Notes: generated by a model from the sequence alone, not told the origin. A stretch of 64,000 nt of DNA from Candidatus Staskawiczbacteria bacterium (GCA_903835075.1 CAILLM010000002.1:18460-82459), one strand, 5' to 3'; numbered from the stretch's first letter, positions 16,463 to 25,429 are shown. Made by a program: numbers and translations.

Positions 16463-17734
16463 TTATCTAAATCGTCTGCGTTGTCCGCCCCTTTGCGGTG
16501 GTCTGTTGCTGTGGCGTGGACCGCGGCTGTTTCTTTGTGGGGCTCTTTCTAATGTCATTTGAGTACTTGCTGGCAAACCTTCGGGTAATTTTGAAATTGG
16601 TAAATTAATGCGGGTTAACATTTCTATGTCACGAACCATTGAACCTTGTTCGGGCGTTGCAAATGAAATTGCTTTTCCAGACATTCCCGCTCTGCCGGTT
16701 CTGCCAATTCTATGCACGTAATCTTCGGCATTTTCAGGCAAATCGTAGTTTATTACTAATTCAATATTTTTAACATCAATTCCGCGTGAAGCAATGTCTG
16801 TTGCCACTAAAACTCTAAATCTTCCATTTTTAAAACCTTCCAAGGCTTCTTTTCTTTGGTTTAAACTTCTATTTGAGTGAATTTCTGCGGAAGTTATTCC
16901 AATGTAACGCAAATTATCACAAATTTTTCTGGCACTGTGTTTTACGCGTAAAAAAATTAAAACACTTCCCTTATATTCTTCTAAAAGTTTTTTTAGTAAT
17001 GCTAATTTTTGGTCTTTTTTAACAACAAATAATTCTTGTTCAATATTTTTAGCAGTTGTTCCTTGTCGTTCAATTTCCACTCTAACCGGCAACTTCATGT
17101 GATGTGTGGCAATTTTTACAATACCGTCGGGCATTGTTGCAGAAAACAACATTGTTTGCCTATTTTTTGGTACAGATTCTAATATTCTAGCAATTTGGGG
17201 AGCAAAACCCATATCAAACATTCTGTCAGCTTCATCTAAAACCAAAACAGAAACCTTGTCTAGCCGTAAAGTTCTTTGTTGAATGTGGTCATTAATTCTT
17301 CCGGGAGTTCCAATAACAACATGGGGGTTGTAAGATAATTCTCTTATTTGTGGTCTAACTGGTGTGCCACCAATTAAAACAGTTGTTTGTATGCCAAAAC
17401 TTCGGCCAATTTTTTTAATTGTTTCGTCAACCTGTATTGCAAGTTCACGAGTTGGCAAAATAATTAATGCCCTAGTTTTATTTTCAGATTTTAAAATTTG
17501 CTGTATTAGCGGAATTCCAAAAGCTAAGGTTTTTCCAGTTCCAGTTTGGGCAATTCCAATAATATCTTTTCCTTCAACAGCAACAGGAATTGCTTTATGT
17601 TGAATGGATGTTGGAGTTATAAATCCTAATCTTGAAATTATATCAAGAATTTTTGGAGCAATGCCAAGCCCGCCAAAATTTGTTTCTGGTGTTTTTGCTG
17701 GTGGGGTGAGTGTGTTTATTTCTTCGTTTATCAT
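16463..17734 (-). CDS. DEAD-box ATP-dependent RNA helicase
   Basis: All core motifs are visible: Q motif (FGGLGIAPKILDII ... PTSIQ), Walker A AQTGTGKT, PTRELAIQ, TPGRI, DEAD, SAT, 'LVATDIASRGID' and HRIGRTGRAG. The C-terminal tail is short and Arg/Gly/Pro-rich (RGPRHSNRPPQRGGQRRRFR), as in RhlE-type enzymes that act in ribosome assembly and RNA turnover. It is monocistronic and has a good terminator. Confidence 0.95.
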   Translation of the reverse strand: MINEEINTLTPPAKTPETNFGGLGIAPKILDIISRLGFITPTSIQHKAIPVAVEGKDIIGIAQTGTGKTLAFGIPLIQQILKSENKTRALIILPTRELAIQVDETIKKIGRSFGIQTTVLIGGTPVRPQIRELSYNPHVVIGTPGRINDHIQQRTLRLDKVSVLVLDEADRMFDMGFAPQIARILESVPKNRQTMLFSATMPDGIVKIATHHMKLPVRVEIERQGTTAKNIEQELFVVKKDQKLALLKKLLEEYKGSVLIFLRVKHSARKICDNLRYIGITSAEIHSNRSLNQRKEALEGFKNGRFRVLVATDIASRGIDVKNIELVINYDLPENAEDYVHRIGRTGRAGMSGKAISFATPEQGSMVRDIEMLTRINLPISKLPEGLPASTQMTLERAPQRNSRGPRHSNRPPQRGGQRRRFR

Positions 17735-17775
17735 GTTTTCTATTATATAATAAAATTATCAAAATGTCAAATTAT

Positions 17776-17820
17776 GCCCTTCGACTTCCTTCGGCGCGGC
17801 TCAGGGCAGGTCGCTCAGGG
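17776..17820. repeat. Dispersed CTTCGA...CTCAGG repeat, intergenic
   Basis: GCCCTTCGACTTCCTTCGG continues into GCTCAGGGC and a further GCTCAGGG. It belongs to the same family as the repeats at 21317, 21560, 34728, 37128, 41270, 43083 and 53780. Confidence 0.7.
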
Positions 17821-17859
17821 TTGTTTTACTTTTTATTTATTATTTAGAAAGTAAAACAA

Positions 17860-17887
17860 AAAAAGACCGCTGGGTGTACCCTGCGGT
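17860..17887 (-). terminator. Terminator of the 19210-17905 unit
   Basis: The stem ACCGC-A-GGG/CCC-A-GCGGT (minus strand) is followed by CTTTTTTTG. Confidence 0.75.
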
Positions 17888-17904
17888 TTGGGGTCGTTGT
17901 GGTT

Positions 17905-18126
17905 TTACCCAAATACTTCTAGCATTATGGCGGCGCGTCTGTCGGCAATGGGGCTTTCAGATGTTAGTCCCCATTTTGCATAAATTAAAGCTAGTGCCTT
18001 GCGTGCTTGTTTCCCAAAACCGCTATATATGGGTAGGTTTTTCATTAGGCGTTGTGCCTCTGGTGAGTTATAGTCTAGAATCTCGGGTTTTTGCTTACCC
18101 ACTGGATTAATTGCAAAGATGCACAT
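17905..18126 (-). CDS. Hypothetical protein (73 aa), GC-rich module
   Basis: A small soluble protein (MCIFAINPVGKQKPEILDY...) with a basic central helix 'GFGKQARKALALIYAKWG' and 'SPIADRRAAIMLEVFG' at the end. It is the third gene of the unit that begins at 19210, 23 bp behind the previous gene. No motif or family recognised. Confidence 0.5.
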   Translation of the reverse strand: MCIFAINPVGKQKPEILDYNSPEAQRLMKNLPIYSGFGKQARKALALIYAKWGLTSESPIADRRAAIMLEVFG

Positions 18127-18149
18127 AATTTTTGGTTAATGGTAGACAT

Positions 18150-18767
18150 TTAGTCGCCGGGGTCATACATGCAAACTCCGCAAGCGGGGCAGTGGCGCGG
18201 ACGAGGGTGGGACAATGTGGCATAAGCCGTGTGGTCGCACGTTCCATCGTCATGTTTGTGGCCTAGAGCCATCAGCTTTCTGTCAGCTTCTTCGGCAGCA
18301 ACGCGCTTGTCTATTTCCATCCACGCCTGCATCGCCCTGATTGTGCCTACTGCGGTGGAATTGGGATTGTCGTCGCATGATTCTCGGCATGCGTATTCCC
18401 GCATCCAGTTGAGCATTGAATCGATTTCCTGTGGAAGATCTGCTTCCGATCTGGATTTGAGCCATTTTGCCAATTCCTTGAAGATTGGAATTAAATCTTT
18501 TTGCAATCGCGTAATCCAAGCGTCGATGGCTTCGGCGCGAGTTGGAAAAAGATCGTCAGGGCGTGCAGGATAGGCTGTGCGTTCGCTGAAGTCGCCAGAT
18601 TGGTCTACTTGCTTCACATAAATCAATTGGTTGTTTTTGTCACGGTCAAGATTTGCTCGACTTGGCGTGTTGGTCCTTGTGACTTCAACAATTTTTGCAG
18701 AGTGCGGATAGGTATGTCTAATTGCCCAAGCTGTTTGGGTGGTCCATTCGGTTGCTGGTGTGTTCAT
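18150..18767 (-). CDS. Hypothetical protein with C-terminal zinc-binding cysteines, paralogue of the next gene
   Basis: About 205 residues from the ATG at 18767. The central part 'FPTRAEAIDAWITRLQKDLIPIFKELAKW' and 'TIRAMQAWMEIDKRVAAEEADRK' parallels the neighbouring 18806-19210 protein, so the pair arose by tandem duplication. Only this copy carries the C-terminal Cys/His block (CDH ... CPACGVCMYDPGD), a possible zinc site. I prefer 18767 to an upstream in-frame ATG because the bases before it (ACTACCAAAATC) match those before the paralogue's start. Function unknown. Confidence 0.6.
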   Translation of the reverse strand: MNTPATEWTTQTAWAIRHTYPHSAKIVEVTRTNTPSRANLDRDKNNQLIYVKQVDQSGDFSERTAYPARPDDLFPTRAEAIDAWITRLQKDLIPIFKELAKWLKSRSEADLPQEIDSMLNWMREYACRESCDDNPNSTAVGTIRAMQAWMEIDKRVAAEEADRKLMALGHKHDDGTCDHTAYATLSHPRPRHCPACGVCMYDPGD

Positions 18768-18805
18768 GATTTTGGTAGTTGTTGTTAGAGATTTAGTCAC
18801 CAAGG

Positions 18806-19210
18806 TTATGCCTGAGGGCAAAGAGTTCTTCTGTCGGCTTCTCCCACCACCCCCTGCGACAATTCCATCCAGTTGCGCATTGCATTTATTGCGCCTTCGG
18901 CGGTAGAGCCTTCTTTTGGTAGCGTTAGGTCAATCCACTTTATGAGCTCTTGTTCAATCACGCAATGATGTTTCTCCAGTCGGCTTATCCACTCAGCAAC
19001 AGCAGTTTCGCGAGTTGGGAAAATGTCAGTTTTATTTGCCAGAAACGTCTGGTGGTGTTCAAGTCCTCCCAATTGGTTGATCGGCACTACCCAAAATGTA
19101 TCTTTCTGGGTAGATTCACCTATATTTATTTCAATTATTTCCGCGCGGAAATTTATGTCAGGCTTAATCGCCCACATATTAGGTGGCGATGGATGTGTTG
19201 GTTTACTCAT
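18806..19210 (-). CDS. Hypothetical protein, paralogue of the 18150-18767 gene
   Basis: About 134 residues starting MSKPTHPSPPNMW. It shares 'DIFPTRETAVAEWISRLEK', 'EQELIKWIDLTLPKE' and 'AINAMRNWMELSQ' with its downstream neighbour but lacks that protein's zinc-like tail. The start at 19210 is supported by the GACTACCAAAATC leader common to both copies. The upstream in-frame extension to 19426 would run through the promoter. First gene of a three-gene unit of unknown function. Confidence 0.6.
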   Translation of the reverse strand: MSKPTHPSPPNMWAIKPDINFRAEIIEINIGESTQKDTFWVVPINQLGGLEHHQTFLANKTDIFPTRETAVAEWISRLEKHHCVIEQELIKWIDLTLPKEGSTAEGAINAMRNWMELSQGVVGEADRRTLCPQA

Positions 19211-19247
19211 GATTTTGGTAGTCAATGGTTGGTAATGAGCCAGCTTA

Positions 19248-19276
19248 TTTTTACAATAGGGAAGTGGATTTGTCAA
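19248..19276 (-). promoter_or_regulatory. Promoter of the 19210-17905 unit
   Basis: Minus strand TTGACA, 17-bp spacer, TAAAAA, with a leader of about 30 nt to the ATG. It is divergent from, and 17 bp away from, the promoter of the glycosyltransferase. Confidence 0.6.
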
Positions 19277-19292
19277 TGAAAAAGAGGTATTC

Positions 19293-19320
19293 TTGACAAA
19301 ACATATGGAAATGATATAAT
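19293..19320 (+). promoter_or_regulatory. Consensus promoter of the glycosyltransferase gene
   Basis: TTGACA, 16-bp spacer, TATAAT, about 35 nt before the ATG at 19363. Confidence 0.8.
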
Positions 19321-19362
19321 TGATTATGAGCTCAGACCTCAAATGGCCGAGCTTTTTATTAA

Positions 19363-20508
19363 ATGAAAGTATTAACAAACATAAAATTTGCCCACACAGC
19401 CGGAATTGCTCAGGTGGTTTTATCATTTATGGATTTTGTTGAAAAAAGTAAGGGAAAAGATTTGAATATTGTGGCTGTAACTATTTTAAATAAAAATAAA
19501 AAAACCTTTAAAAAAACAAGCACAAACAAGACAAGTACAGTTTCAATTGGGGCTGTAATTCCCGACATTGCACAAGTTGTAAATAAAGCCAAAAATTTAG
19601 CTGAAGTGAAAAAAGCTTACGAAAAAGTTATTTCTGCATACCAAACAGTCATAAAAAAAGAAAAACCAGATTTAATTTTAATAAATGGTACATATTTTAT
19701 GCCTTGGTGTTTACTGCAAGCAAGTGAAAGAGAAAGTGTTCCTGCTGTTTTGCATTATCATGGTGTTTTAATGAAGGAAGTTGTAAATTGGGGCACCAGA
19801 CAAAAGAAAATTTTCTTAGAAATGGAAAAGTGTTTTGATAAAAAAGATATGTTTTATATTTTTCCATCAGAAATAACAAAAAATGTTGTTGAAAAGGAAG
19901 TTTTTAAACATAAAATAAAAAAATTAGCAGTTATACCAAATCCAATTTCTGCACATTTTTTTGATGGCAAAGATATAGTGCATGAAATATCTCAAAAAAG
20001 AAATATTGGAATTGTGAGCAGATGGACAGGAATTAAAAATGTTCAGTTTTGTGAAAACTTAGCAAAATATAACAGCAAAAATGGTAATAAATTTGTGGTA
20101 AATGTAATAACAGACATAAGTAAAAGCCATAAAAGTTATAAAAAACTTTCAAAAGTTATTACTTTTCACAAACCCAAAAATAACAAAGAGTTGGTTTCAT
20201 TTTACAAAAATATGGATGTGGTAATTAGTCCATCTCATTTTGAAACTTACGGCAATGTTGCAAAAGAATCAATTGCTTCTGGCACGCCAGCAATGGTTAG
20301 TAGTAATATGGGAGTGTCGGAAACATTTAATAATTTAGGATTGGGGGACTGGATTATAAATTTTGATTCTGTAAAATCTGTTTACGCTAAAATTGAAAGT
20401 ATAATGGGGGAGACCGTTCACATAGATGTTAAAGATAAAATGAAAAAACTTTATGCGCCCTACATAATTTTTAGTCAAATTTCTTCCATTCTAATTTCCG
20501 AAATGTAA
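19363..20508 (+). CDS. Glycosyltransferase, GT4-like (GT-B fold)
   Basis: A 381-residue GT-B protein. The C-terminal half has the family landmarks 'IGIVSRWTGIKN' after the linker and 'VVISPSHFETYGNVAKESIASGTPAMVS', the E-x7-E-type donor-binding region in which Glu contacts the nucleotide sugar. The N-terminal half carries 'LHYHGVLM'. The acceptor is unknown. It probably decorates cell-surface glycans or lipids. It is monocistronic between its own promoter and terminator. Confidence 0.85.
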   Translation: MKVLTNIKFAHTAGIAQVVLSFMDFVEKSKGKDLNIVAVTILNKNKKTFKKTSTNKTSTVSIGAVIPDIAQVVNKAKNLAEVKKAYEKVISAYQTVIKKEKPDLILINGTYFMPWCLLQASERESVPAVLHYHGVLMKEVVNWGTRQKKIFLEMEKCFDKKDMFYIFPSEITKNVVEKEVFKHKIKKLAVIPNPISAHFFDGKDIVHEISQKRNIGIVSRWTGIKNVQFCENLAKYNSKNGNKFVVNVITDISKSHKSYKKLSKVITFHKPKNNKELVSFYKNMDVVISPSHFETYGNVAKESIASGTPAMVSSNMGVSETFNNLGLGDWIINFDSVKSVYAKIESIMGETVHIDVKDKMKKLYAPYIIFSQISSILISEM

Positions 20509-20518
20509 AAAGGCAAAC

Positions 20519-20550
20519 AAAAAAGCAGACGTCGGGCGTCTGCTTTTTTG
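20519..20550 (+). terminator. Terminator after the glycosyltransferase
   Basis: The stem GCAGACG/CGTCTGC with loop TCGGG is flanked by A and T runs. Confidence 0.9.
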
Positions 20551-20612
20551 TTGTGTCTTACAAAACGCGTAACGTTTGGAGAAAAGTAAGGAAAAGTGTT
20601 TTTATAATTTTA

Positions 20613-22022
20613 CTAGCCGGCACAATATTTTACAAATAGTTTTTGGCGTTTGGAAATATCTGAAGAAGATATTTTCTTTAATTCAGCAGAGGCTTGTTTA
20701 GATAATTTTTTAAAATGTTTATCAACTTCTAGTGCTTTTGGGTTAACACAAAAAGCTAAATTATTTATTCCTAACAAGTTTAAGCCCTTTAAAGATTTCA
20801 ATCGTGACAACGCAACATAACCCATACCAGCTAAAAAACATTTAGATAAATCCATTTCTGCCGAATCTAAGTTCATGCCTTGAGACTTGTGAACAGTAAT
20901 TGCCCAAGCAAGCCGTAAAGGAATTTGTGAAATTCCAGCCACAATAGTGGTTTTGTCGCCCCCGATAGTCGCGTCTGGCTCTTCAATTGTCCAATCAGTG
21001 TAAGTAACAGTAATTCTTTTGCCTTCTTCGGTTTCTACAACTGGTAAATCAGCTGCAACAAAGTCCACAACTTTTCCTTGGGTTCCATTTACATAACCTG
21101 CTTCAAAATTATTTTTAATAAACATAACATGCGCACCCTCTTTTAAAATTAATTTTTCTGGGGCCAAGCAACTTTTTTTCAAAATGTCTGAAACAACCGG
21201 ATTTCCACGAAAAGTCATTTGGTAGCGATACTCTTTACCCTTTATTTTATTTAATTCGGTGTAATTTATGGTGTCGACATCTATGTTGTGTGTATACAAC
21301 TTGGTCATTATTTTTTCCCTTCGACTACGCTCATGGCCTAGGTTGTTGCGTTCTAAAAGCAACAACTCTCGGGATTTTTCAGCTTCATTTTCTCTTATGT
21401 GGTTTAAAATTTTGGTAAGTTTTTTATCTTTTGTTCGGTATTGTTCATCTAAATAACAAATTTTCATTTCCATTTTTTTCCAAATATCAGACTCCGTAAC
21501 AAATCCTTGCTTATTTTTATTTGCATCAAAAAGTTCACCCTGGGTTATATTTTCATGCTTGCCCTGAGCGGAGTCGAAGGGTCTATAAACCGGCGGAAGT
21601 TGAAAAAAATCTCCAGAGCAAACAACTTGCATCCCGCCAAAAGGGCGCGGATTACGTTTTATAAATTGGCAAATTTTATTTACTGCTTCAAACTGGCTGG
21701 CTTTAATCATTGATATCTCATCAATAATTAAAACATTTGTGTTTTTTATTCTTTTTCGTAAATATCCACGTTCGCATGCTTTTTTAATTTCTGAATCATC
21801 AAGCTCATCACGAATTCCAAGCCCGCTCCACGAATGTAAAGTAACTCCGCCCATATGAGTGGCAGCAATTCCAGTGCTAGCAGTTACAGAAACTACAATA
21901 TTATTCTTTTTTAAATATTGAATATATTTGTTTAATAAAAAAGTTTTTCCGCTTCCCGGCGGACCTGTTAAAAAAGTATTGTATCCCGATTTTAATATGT
22001 CTAGCGCTTCTTTTTGTTTCAT
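20613..22022 (-). CDS. PIF1-like superfamily 1 DNA helicase
   Basis: The Walker A motif is GPPGSGKT, followed by 'VTASTGIAATHMGGVTLHSW', Walker B IDEISM and 'CSGDFFQLPPV', all typical of PIF1/RecD-like 5'-3' helicases. The C-terminal 'AWAITVHKSQGMNLDSAEMDL' and 'GYVALSRLKSLKGL' complete the core. Such helicases unwind G-quadruplexes and recombination intermediates. Two palindromic repeats lie inside the gene and add 'PFDSAQGKHEN' and 'LGHERSRRE'. The start at 22022 leaves a 2-bp gap after the upstream flavoprotein stop. Confidence 0.9.
   Translation of the reverse strand: MKQKEALDILKSGYNTFLTGPPGSGKTFLLNKYIQYLKKNNIVVSVTASTGIAATHMGGVTLHSWSGLGIRDELDDSEIKKACERGYLRKRIKNTNVLIIDEISMIKASQFEAVNKICQFIKRNPRPFGGMQVVCSGDFFQLPPVYRPFDSAQGKHENITQGELFDANKNKQGFVTESDIWKKMEMKICYLDEQYRTKDKKLTKILNHIRENEAEKSRELLLLERNNLGHERSRREKIMTKLYTHNIDVDTINYTELNKIKGKEYRYQMTFRGNPVVSDILKKSCLAPEKLILKEGAHVMFIKNNFEAGYVNGTQGKVVDFVAADLPVVETEEGKRITVTYTDWTIEEPDATIGGDKTTIVAGISQIPLRLAWAITVHKSQGMNLDSAEMDLSKCFLAGMGYVALSRLKSLKGLNLLGINNLAFCVNPKALEVDKHFKKLSKQASAELKKISSSDISKRQKLFVKYCAG
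21317..21336. repeat. CTTCGA-type repeat inside the PIF1-like gene
   Basis: CCCTTCGACTACGCTCATGG, a variant of the dispersed CTTCGAC...GCTCAGG element. It is read through in frame. Confidence 0.6.
21560..21581. repeat. CTTCGA-type repeat inside the PIF1-like gene
   Basis: GCCCTGAGCGGAGTCGAAGG, the second in-frame copy in this gene. It encodes 'FDSAQG'. Confidence 0.7.
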
Positions 22023-22024
22023 TT

Positions 22025-23260
22025 TTATGCGTTGTTGCCGGCGATGTAGCCGGTGGTCCAACAAATTTGCAAACTGTAGCCGCCAGAGGGGCGGTCAATG
22101 TCTAAAATGTCACCAGTTAAATATAAATTTGGAATTATGCGAGACTGCATTGTTTTAAAATTTACTTCTGCCAAATCCACTCCACTGGATGAAGCCATTG
22201 CACGGTTGGCAATTAATCCAGAAACATTAAGTGGAAGTGCTTTTATTGTGGAAATTATTTTTTTACGGTTTTGTGCAGTTAAATTGTTATTTTTTATTTC
22301 TGCGTTTATTTCTAAAATTTCTAAAATTGCTAAAGCAACTGAAGATGGAATTAACTCACTTAAATTATTTTTAATTTGTTTGTTGGCGTTTTCTTGAAAA
22401 AGATTTTGAAGTTTTGTTTGTAAATCTGAAGCCTTAATTTTTGGCAGTAAATCTATTTTGATTGTCACTTTTCCTGATTTTAGTAAGTCACCAACTTGTT
22501 TGCTGATATTAAATATGGTTGGTCCTGAAACGCCAAAATGGGTAAATAAAATTTCGCCGTCAATAGAAAACTTCTTTTTATTGTCTTGAAAAACCGTTAT
22601 ATTTATATCGTTAAGCGTCACGCCCGTCAATTTTTTTGGCCAATTATCGCTTAAAGCAACGGGAGCTAAAGCAACATTATTCTTTGTAATTTTGTGTCCC
22701 ATTTTTTCTAACCAGTCAAAAACTTCGCCAGTTGAGCCGGTTTCGGGGTAGGAATTTCCGCCAGTTGCCAAAATGCAAGATTTTGCTGATACGGTTTCAC
22801 TCCCGCCTATTTCAATAATTATATTTTTAGTTTTTTCGTCAATGGAAATTTTTGTAACTTCAGAATTCGTTTTTATTTCTACGTTATTTTTTTGTAAATA
22901 TTTTGTTAATGTTTCTAAAACATTTTTGGCGCTGTTGGAAGTGGGGAATACTCGGCCGTTATTTTCTTCTTTTGTTTTTATGCCAATTTTTTCAAAAAAT
23001 TCTAAAGTTTTTTTTACATCAAATTGTGCAAAAGCTGAAAAAAGAAACTTGCCACTGTTTCTATATTTTTTTAAAATATTTTCTGGCGTTATATTTTTGT
23101 TGGTTAAATTGCACCTTCCGCCACCTGTAAGCAATAATTTTTTGCCAAGAGTGGCATTTTTTTCTAATAATAAAACCGAGCGACCCCTTTGCGCCGCCCT
23201 ACCAGCTGACAAGATGCCCGCCGGTCCCGCGCCAATTACTATTATGTCGTATGTTTCCAT
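22025..23260 (-). CDS. HI0933/BaiN-family NAD(P)/FAD-dependent oxidoreductase
   Basis: A 411-residue flavoprotein. The N-terminal dinucleotide-binding motif is 'DIIVIGAGPAGILSAGRAAQRG', followed by 'LLTGGGRCNLTN', the family signature. 'LATGGNSYPETGSTGEVFDW' lies in the middle and 'LYLTGDILDIDRPSGGYSLQICWTTGYIAG' at the C-terminal FAD site. The physiological substrate of these YhiN-like proteins is uncertain. It sits between an acyltransferase gene (19-bp overlap) and the PIF1-like helicase. Confidence 0.92.
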   Translation of the reverse strand: METYDIIVIGAGPAGILSAGRAAQRGRSVLLLEKNATLGKKLLLTGGGRCNLTNKNITPENILKKYRNSGKFLFSAFAQFDVKKTLEFFEKIGIKTKEENNGRVFPTSNSAKNVLETLTKYLQKNNVEIKTNSEVTKISIDEKTKNIIIEIGGSETVSAKSCILATGGNSYPETGSTGEVFDWLEKMGHKITKNNVALAPVALSDNWPKKLTGVTLNDINITVFQDNKKKFSIDGEILFTHFGVSGPTIFNISKQVGDLLKSGKVTIKIDLLPKIKASDLQTKLQNLFQENANKQIKNNLSELIPSSVALAILEILEINAEIKNNNLTAQNRKKIISTIKALPLNVSGLIANRAMASSSGVDLAEVNFKTMQSRIIPNLYLTGDILDIDRPSGGYSLQICWTTGYIAGNNA

Positions 23261-24366
23261 GATCCTAAAATTAATTCTGTAATTTTTTTAAATAACCAAG
23301 CTAGTCCAATAAAAAATGCCAAGTATAAAATAGTTGCTAACCATGCGGGAAAATATTTATAAATAAAATCATAACGGTAGAGAATTGGCCAGTGAAGTAG
23401 ATAAATTTCGTAAGAATAAACACCAAAAAGTTGAAGCAACTTAAAGTCTAATTTTTTAATTGAGAAAAGCCAAACAATTGCCAGCATTGTAATTACGCTA
23501 GTTAATTGACCTTTTGTGCCTGTAAAATAATAAGACAACCAGCCAATAAAAACCAAGAGTAATGCAATTAGCACATAATGCCCAATTAAAGAAGCGCGTT
23601 GCTTCAGCCAGTTTTTTCCGGCAATAAATTTTGTATAAAATTTACTAGATTTTGTGTCGGGCTGATTTGGTAGTTGGTAGAAGATCCATGAAGCAACAAT
23701 TCCCAACGGAAAGGCTAGAATGTGTAAATTATAAAAAAATGCTACACCACTTATTACAGGGAAGTTAAAAATTAAAATTATATAACTTATGGCATAAATT
23801 ACTATTGCTGATAACCACGGGCGTTTTTTTGAAAATAAAACAGGGTAAAGCAAATAGTAAAATAAAATGAAAGTAAAATACCAAAACGGTGAGTTAACGT
23901 CTTTGTATAAGTCGGCAGTGGTAAAAATTCCAAAAATTGCTTTTGTGACAAATTGCCAAGGATAGTCAATGTTAAAAACAAAAAAATCAATAAGTAAAAA
24001 AGAAAATAAAGCCAACCAAAATGGTACAAATAATTTTAAAAAGTTTTTTTTATAAAATTCTAGTGTTGATAATGGTTTTCTAAACATACTAGCTGTAAGC
24101 CCCAATCCCGACAGAAATAAAAATATATCTACTCCAATGCCTGACATTCCTGATAATGGAAATAAAAAACTGTGATCAGTTACCAGAAAATATCCAATAT
24201 GGGAAAAAAGAATTAATAAAATTGCCAAACCTTTTAATTCTTGACTTTGCGCAATGGGAAAAAATGTTTGGTCTTTTTTTATGCGCGTGAAAAGCAAAAA
24301 TACCACCAGCATTATGGCTTCAAAAATTAATGTTGAAAAAACCGGATTATTTATTGAAATTAGCAT
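23242..24366 (-). CDS. Acyltransferase 3 (OafA/YrhL-type) membrane protein
   Basis: About ten hydrophobic segments. The family's key histidine lies in 'LAILLILFSHIGYF', and 'GMSGIGVDIFLFLSGLGL' follows, which is the canonical second signature. Such enzymes transfer acetyl or other acyl groups from acyl-CoA across the membrane onto surface sugars. It overlaps the SGNH hydrolase gene by 20 bp. In many bacteria AT3 and SGNH domains act as a pair or as a fusion, so these two probably work together in surface O-acylation. Confidence 0.9.
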   Translation of the reverse strand: MLISINNPVFSTLIFEAIMLVVFLLFTRIKKDQTFFPIAQSQELKGLAILLILFSHIGYFLVTDHSFLFPLSGMSGIGVDIFLFLSGLGLTASMFRKPLSTLEFYKKNFLKLFVPFWLALFSFLLIDFFVFNIDYPWQFVTKAIFGIFTTADLYKDVNSPFWYFTFILFYYLLYPVLFSKKRPWLSAIVIYAISYIILIFNFPVISGVAFFYNLHILAFPLGIVASWIFYQLPNQPDTKSSKFYTKFIAGKNWLKQRASLIGHYVLIALLLVFIGWLSYYFTGTKGQLTSVITMLAIVWLFSIKKLDFKLLQLFGVYSYEIYLLHWPILYRYDFIYKYFPAWLATILYLAFFIGLAWLFKKITELILGSWKHTT

Positions 24367-25120
24367 AAATTATGTTTGCCCATAGCGCATAACCTGTGGC
24401 TGATGGGTGAAATAAATCTTTTGAATAATATGAATTTGATTTTTCTCCCTTCGGGAGATCTCCCGTAGGGTGATTAAATTCTTCTTTGGCAGGAGAATAT
24501 AAATCAATATAACTTAAATTATATTTTGTTGCCAAATTTTTAATTATTTTGTTGAATTGATTTGTTTTAAAATCAAAATAATAGTTCCAAGGAGGTAGAA
24601 TTAAGGTATTTGCTCCTATATAGGGAATATTAATTAAATAAATTTTAGCAGAAGTTTTTGTGGTTAGTTGTTTTATGATTTCTTCATAATTTTTTTGAAA
24701 TTCTGATTTTGAAACAAAGTTGTGGATGTCATTAACTCCAATTAGTAGAGTAGCAACATTAGGGTTGCTGGCAACTGCTTGTGGAAGAAAAAAATTTTTT
24801 ACGTCAATGCTTTTGTAGCCAAGCTCGGAAAGATTTTTTAAGGTTATGCTGTTATTTTGAGCAAGGTTTTTGGCAATTAAATATGGGTAAGTTTGTTGGT
24901 AGTTTTCAGTACCTGCTCCTGCCGTTAGACTGTCACCCATAGCGATGTAAACTAGATTTGTTTTACTAATATTGTTGCTAATTGTATAGGTTTGGCTTTT
25001 TTCTGGAGTTTTTAAGTTGGCATTATGAATTTCTTGGTAAATGTAGGCGTAAGCTCGATTCAAATAAACCACAGATGTAGTTAAAATTAATAAAATAATA
25101 AATAGAGCAATTTTTTTCAT
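24347..25120 (-). CDS. SGNH/GDSL-type hydrolase, exported
   Basis: From the ATG at 25120 the protein begins MKKIALFIILLILTTSVVYL, a signal peptide or anchor. Block I is 'YIAMGDSLTAGAG' with nucleophile Ser, block III is 'LIGVNDIHN', and block V is 'DLFHPSATGY' with Asp and His. It is an extracytoplasmic esterase or transferase acting probably on acylated surface glycans with the neighbouring AT3 protein. A palindromic insert encodes 'PTGDLPKGEK' before block V. The in-frame extension to 25174 was not used because it would hide the signal sequence. Confidence 0.88.
   Translation of the reverse strand: MKKIALFIILLILTTSVVYLNRAYAYIYQEIHNANLKTPEKSQTYTISNNISKTNLVYIAMGDSLTAGAGTENYQQTYPYLIAKNLAQNNSITLKNLSELGYKSIDVKNFFLPQAVASNPNVATLLIGVNDIHNFVSKSEFQKNYEEIIKQLTTKTSAKIYLINIPYIGANTLILPPWNYYFDFKTNQFNKIIKNLATKYNLSYIDLYSPAKEEFNHPTGDLPKGEKSNSYYSKDLFHPSATGYALWANIIYANFNK
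24444..24470. repeat. Palindromic element inside the SGNH hydrolase gene
   Basis: TCTCCCTTCGGGAGAT followed by CTCCCGTAGGG. It differs by one base in 27 from the element inside uppP and is translated in the same frame. Confidence 0.75.
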
Positions 25121-25179
25121 GTTATATTTTATTATTCTATCATAAAATTTTTTACTTGTCCTAAAAGAAGTCAAAGGAC

Positions 25180-25203
25180 ATAAAAAAAGAGAGCAAATAA
25201 ATG
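25180..25203 (-). terminator. Terminator of the 25752-25208 unit
   Basis: The stem AGAGCA/TGCTCT (minus strand) is followed by a run of T. Confidence 0.7.
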
Positions 25204-25207
25204 CTCT

Positions 25208-25429
25208 TTATCTAACTTCTTGCAACCATTGGCAAGCACTGTGTTGGCAACGACATTTGCGAATTTTTACTTCACAGCCACGGACACTGCAGTTTATTTT
25301 CCCTTTTTTCTCTATTTTGATAGCTTCAACATGTGGACATAGGCCATGCCTTGAAATTTCTCCTGGGCGTATTGGGGTATGGGCTTGTGGATGCGTTGTG
25401 CTATAGTGTACATTTGCATGTTTTTCCAT
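25208..25429 (-). CDS. Hypothetical Cys/His-rich small protein (73 aa), GC-rich module
   Basis: Six cysteines and six histidines in 73 residues (H4, H8, H13, H17 near the start; C47, C52, C59, C61, C66 later in 'CSVRGCEVKIRKCRCQHSAC'). It looks like a metal-binding microprotein. It lies 5 bp behind the preceding gene, which has a Cys block of its own, so both products may bind metal together. No family recognised. Confidence 0.6.
   Translation of the reverse strand: MEKHANVHYSTTHPQAHTPIRPGEISRHGLCPHVEAIKIEKKGKINCSVRGCEVKIRKCRCQHSACQWLQEVR

Noticed and set aside
19211..19426. N-terminal extension of the 18806 gene to 19426
   Set aside because: It would run through the promoter at 19248-19276 and into the start of the glycosyltransferase gene; the conserved leader supports the start at 19210.
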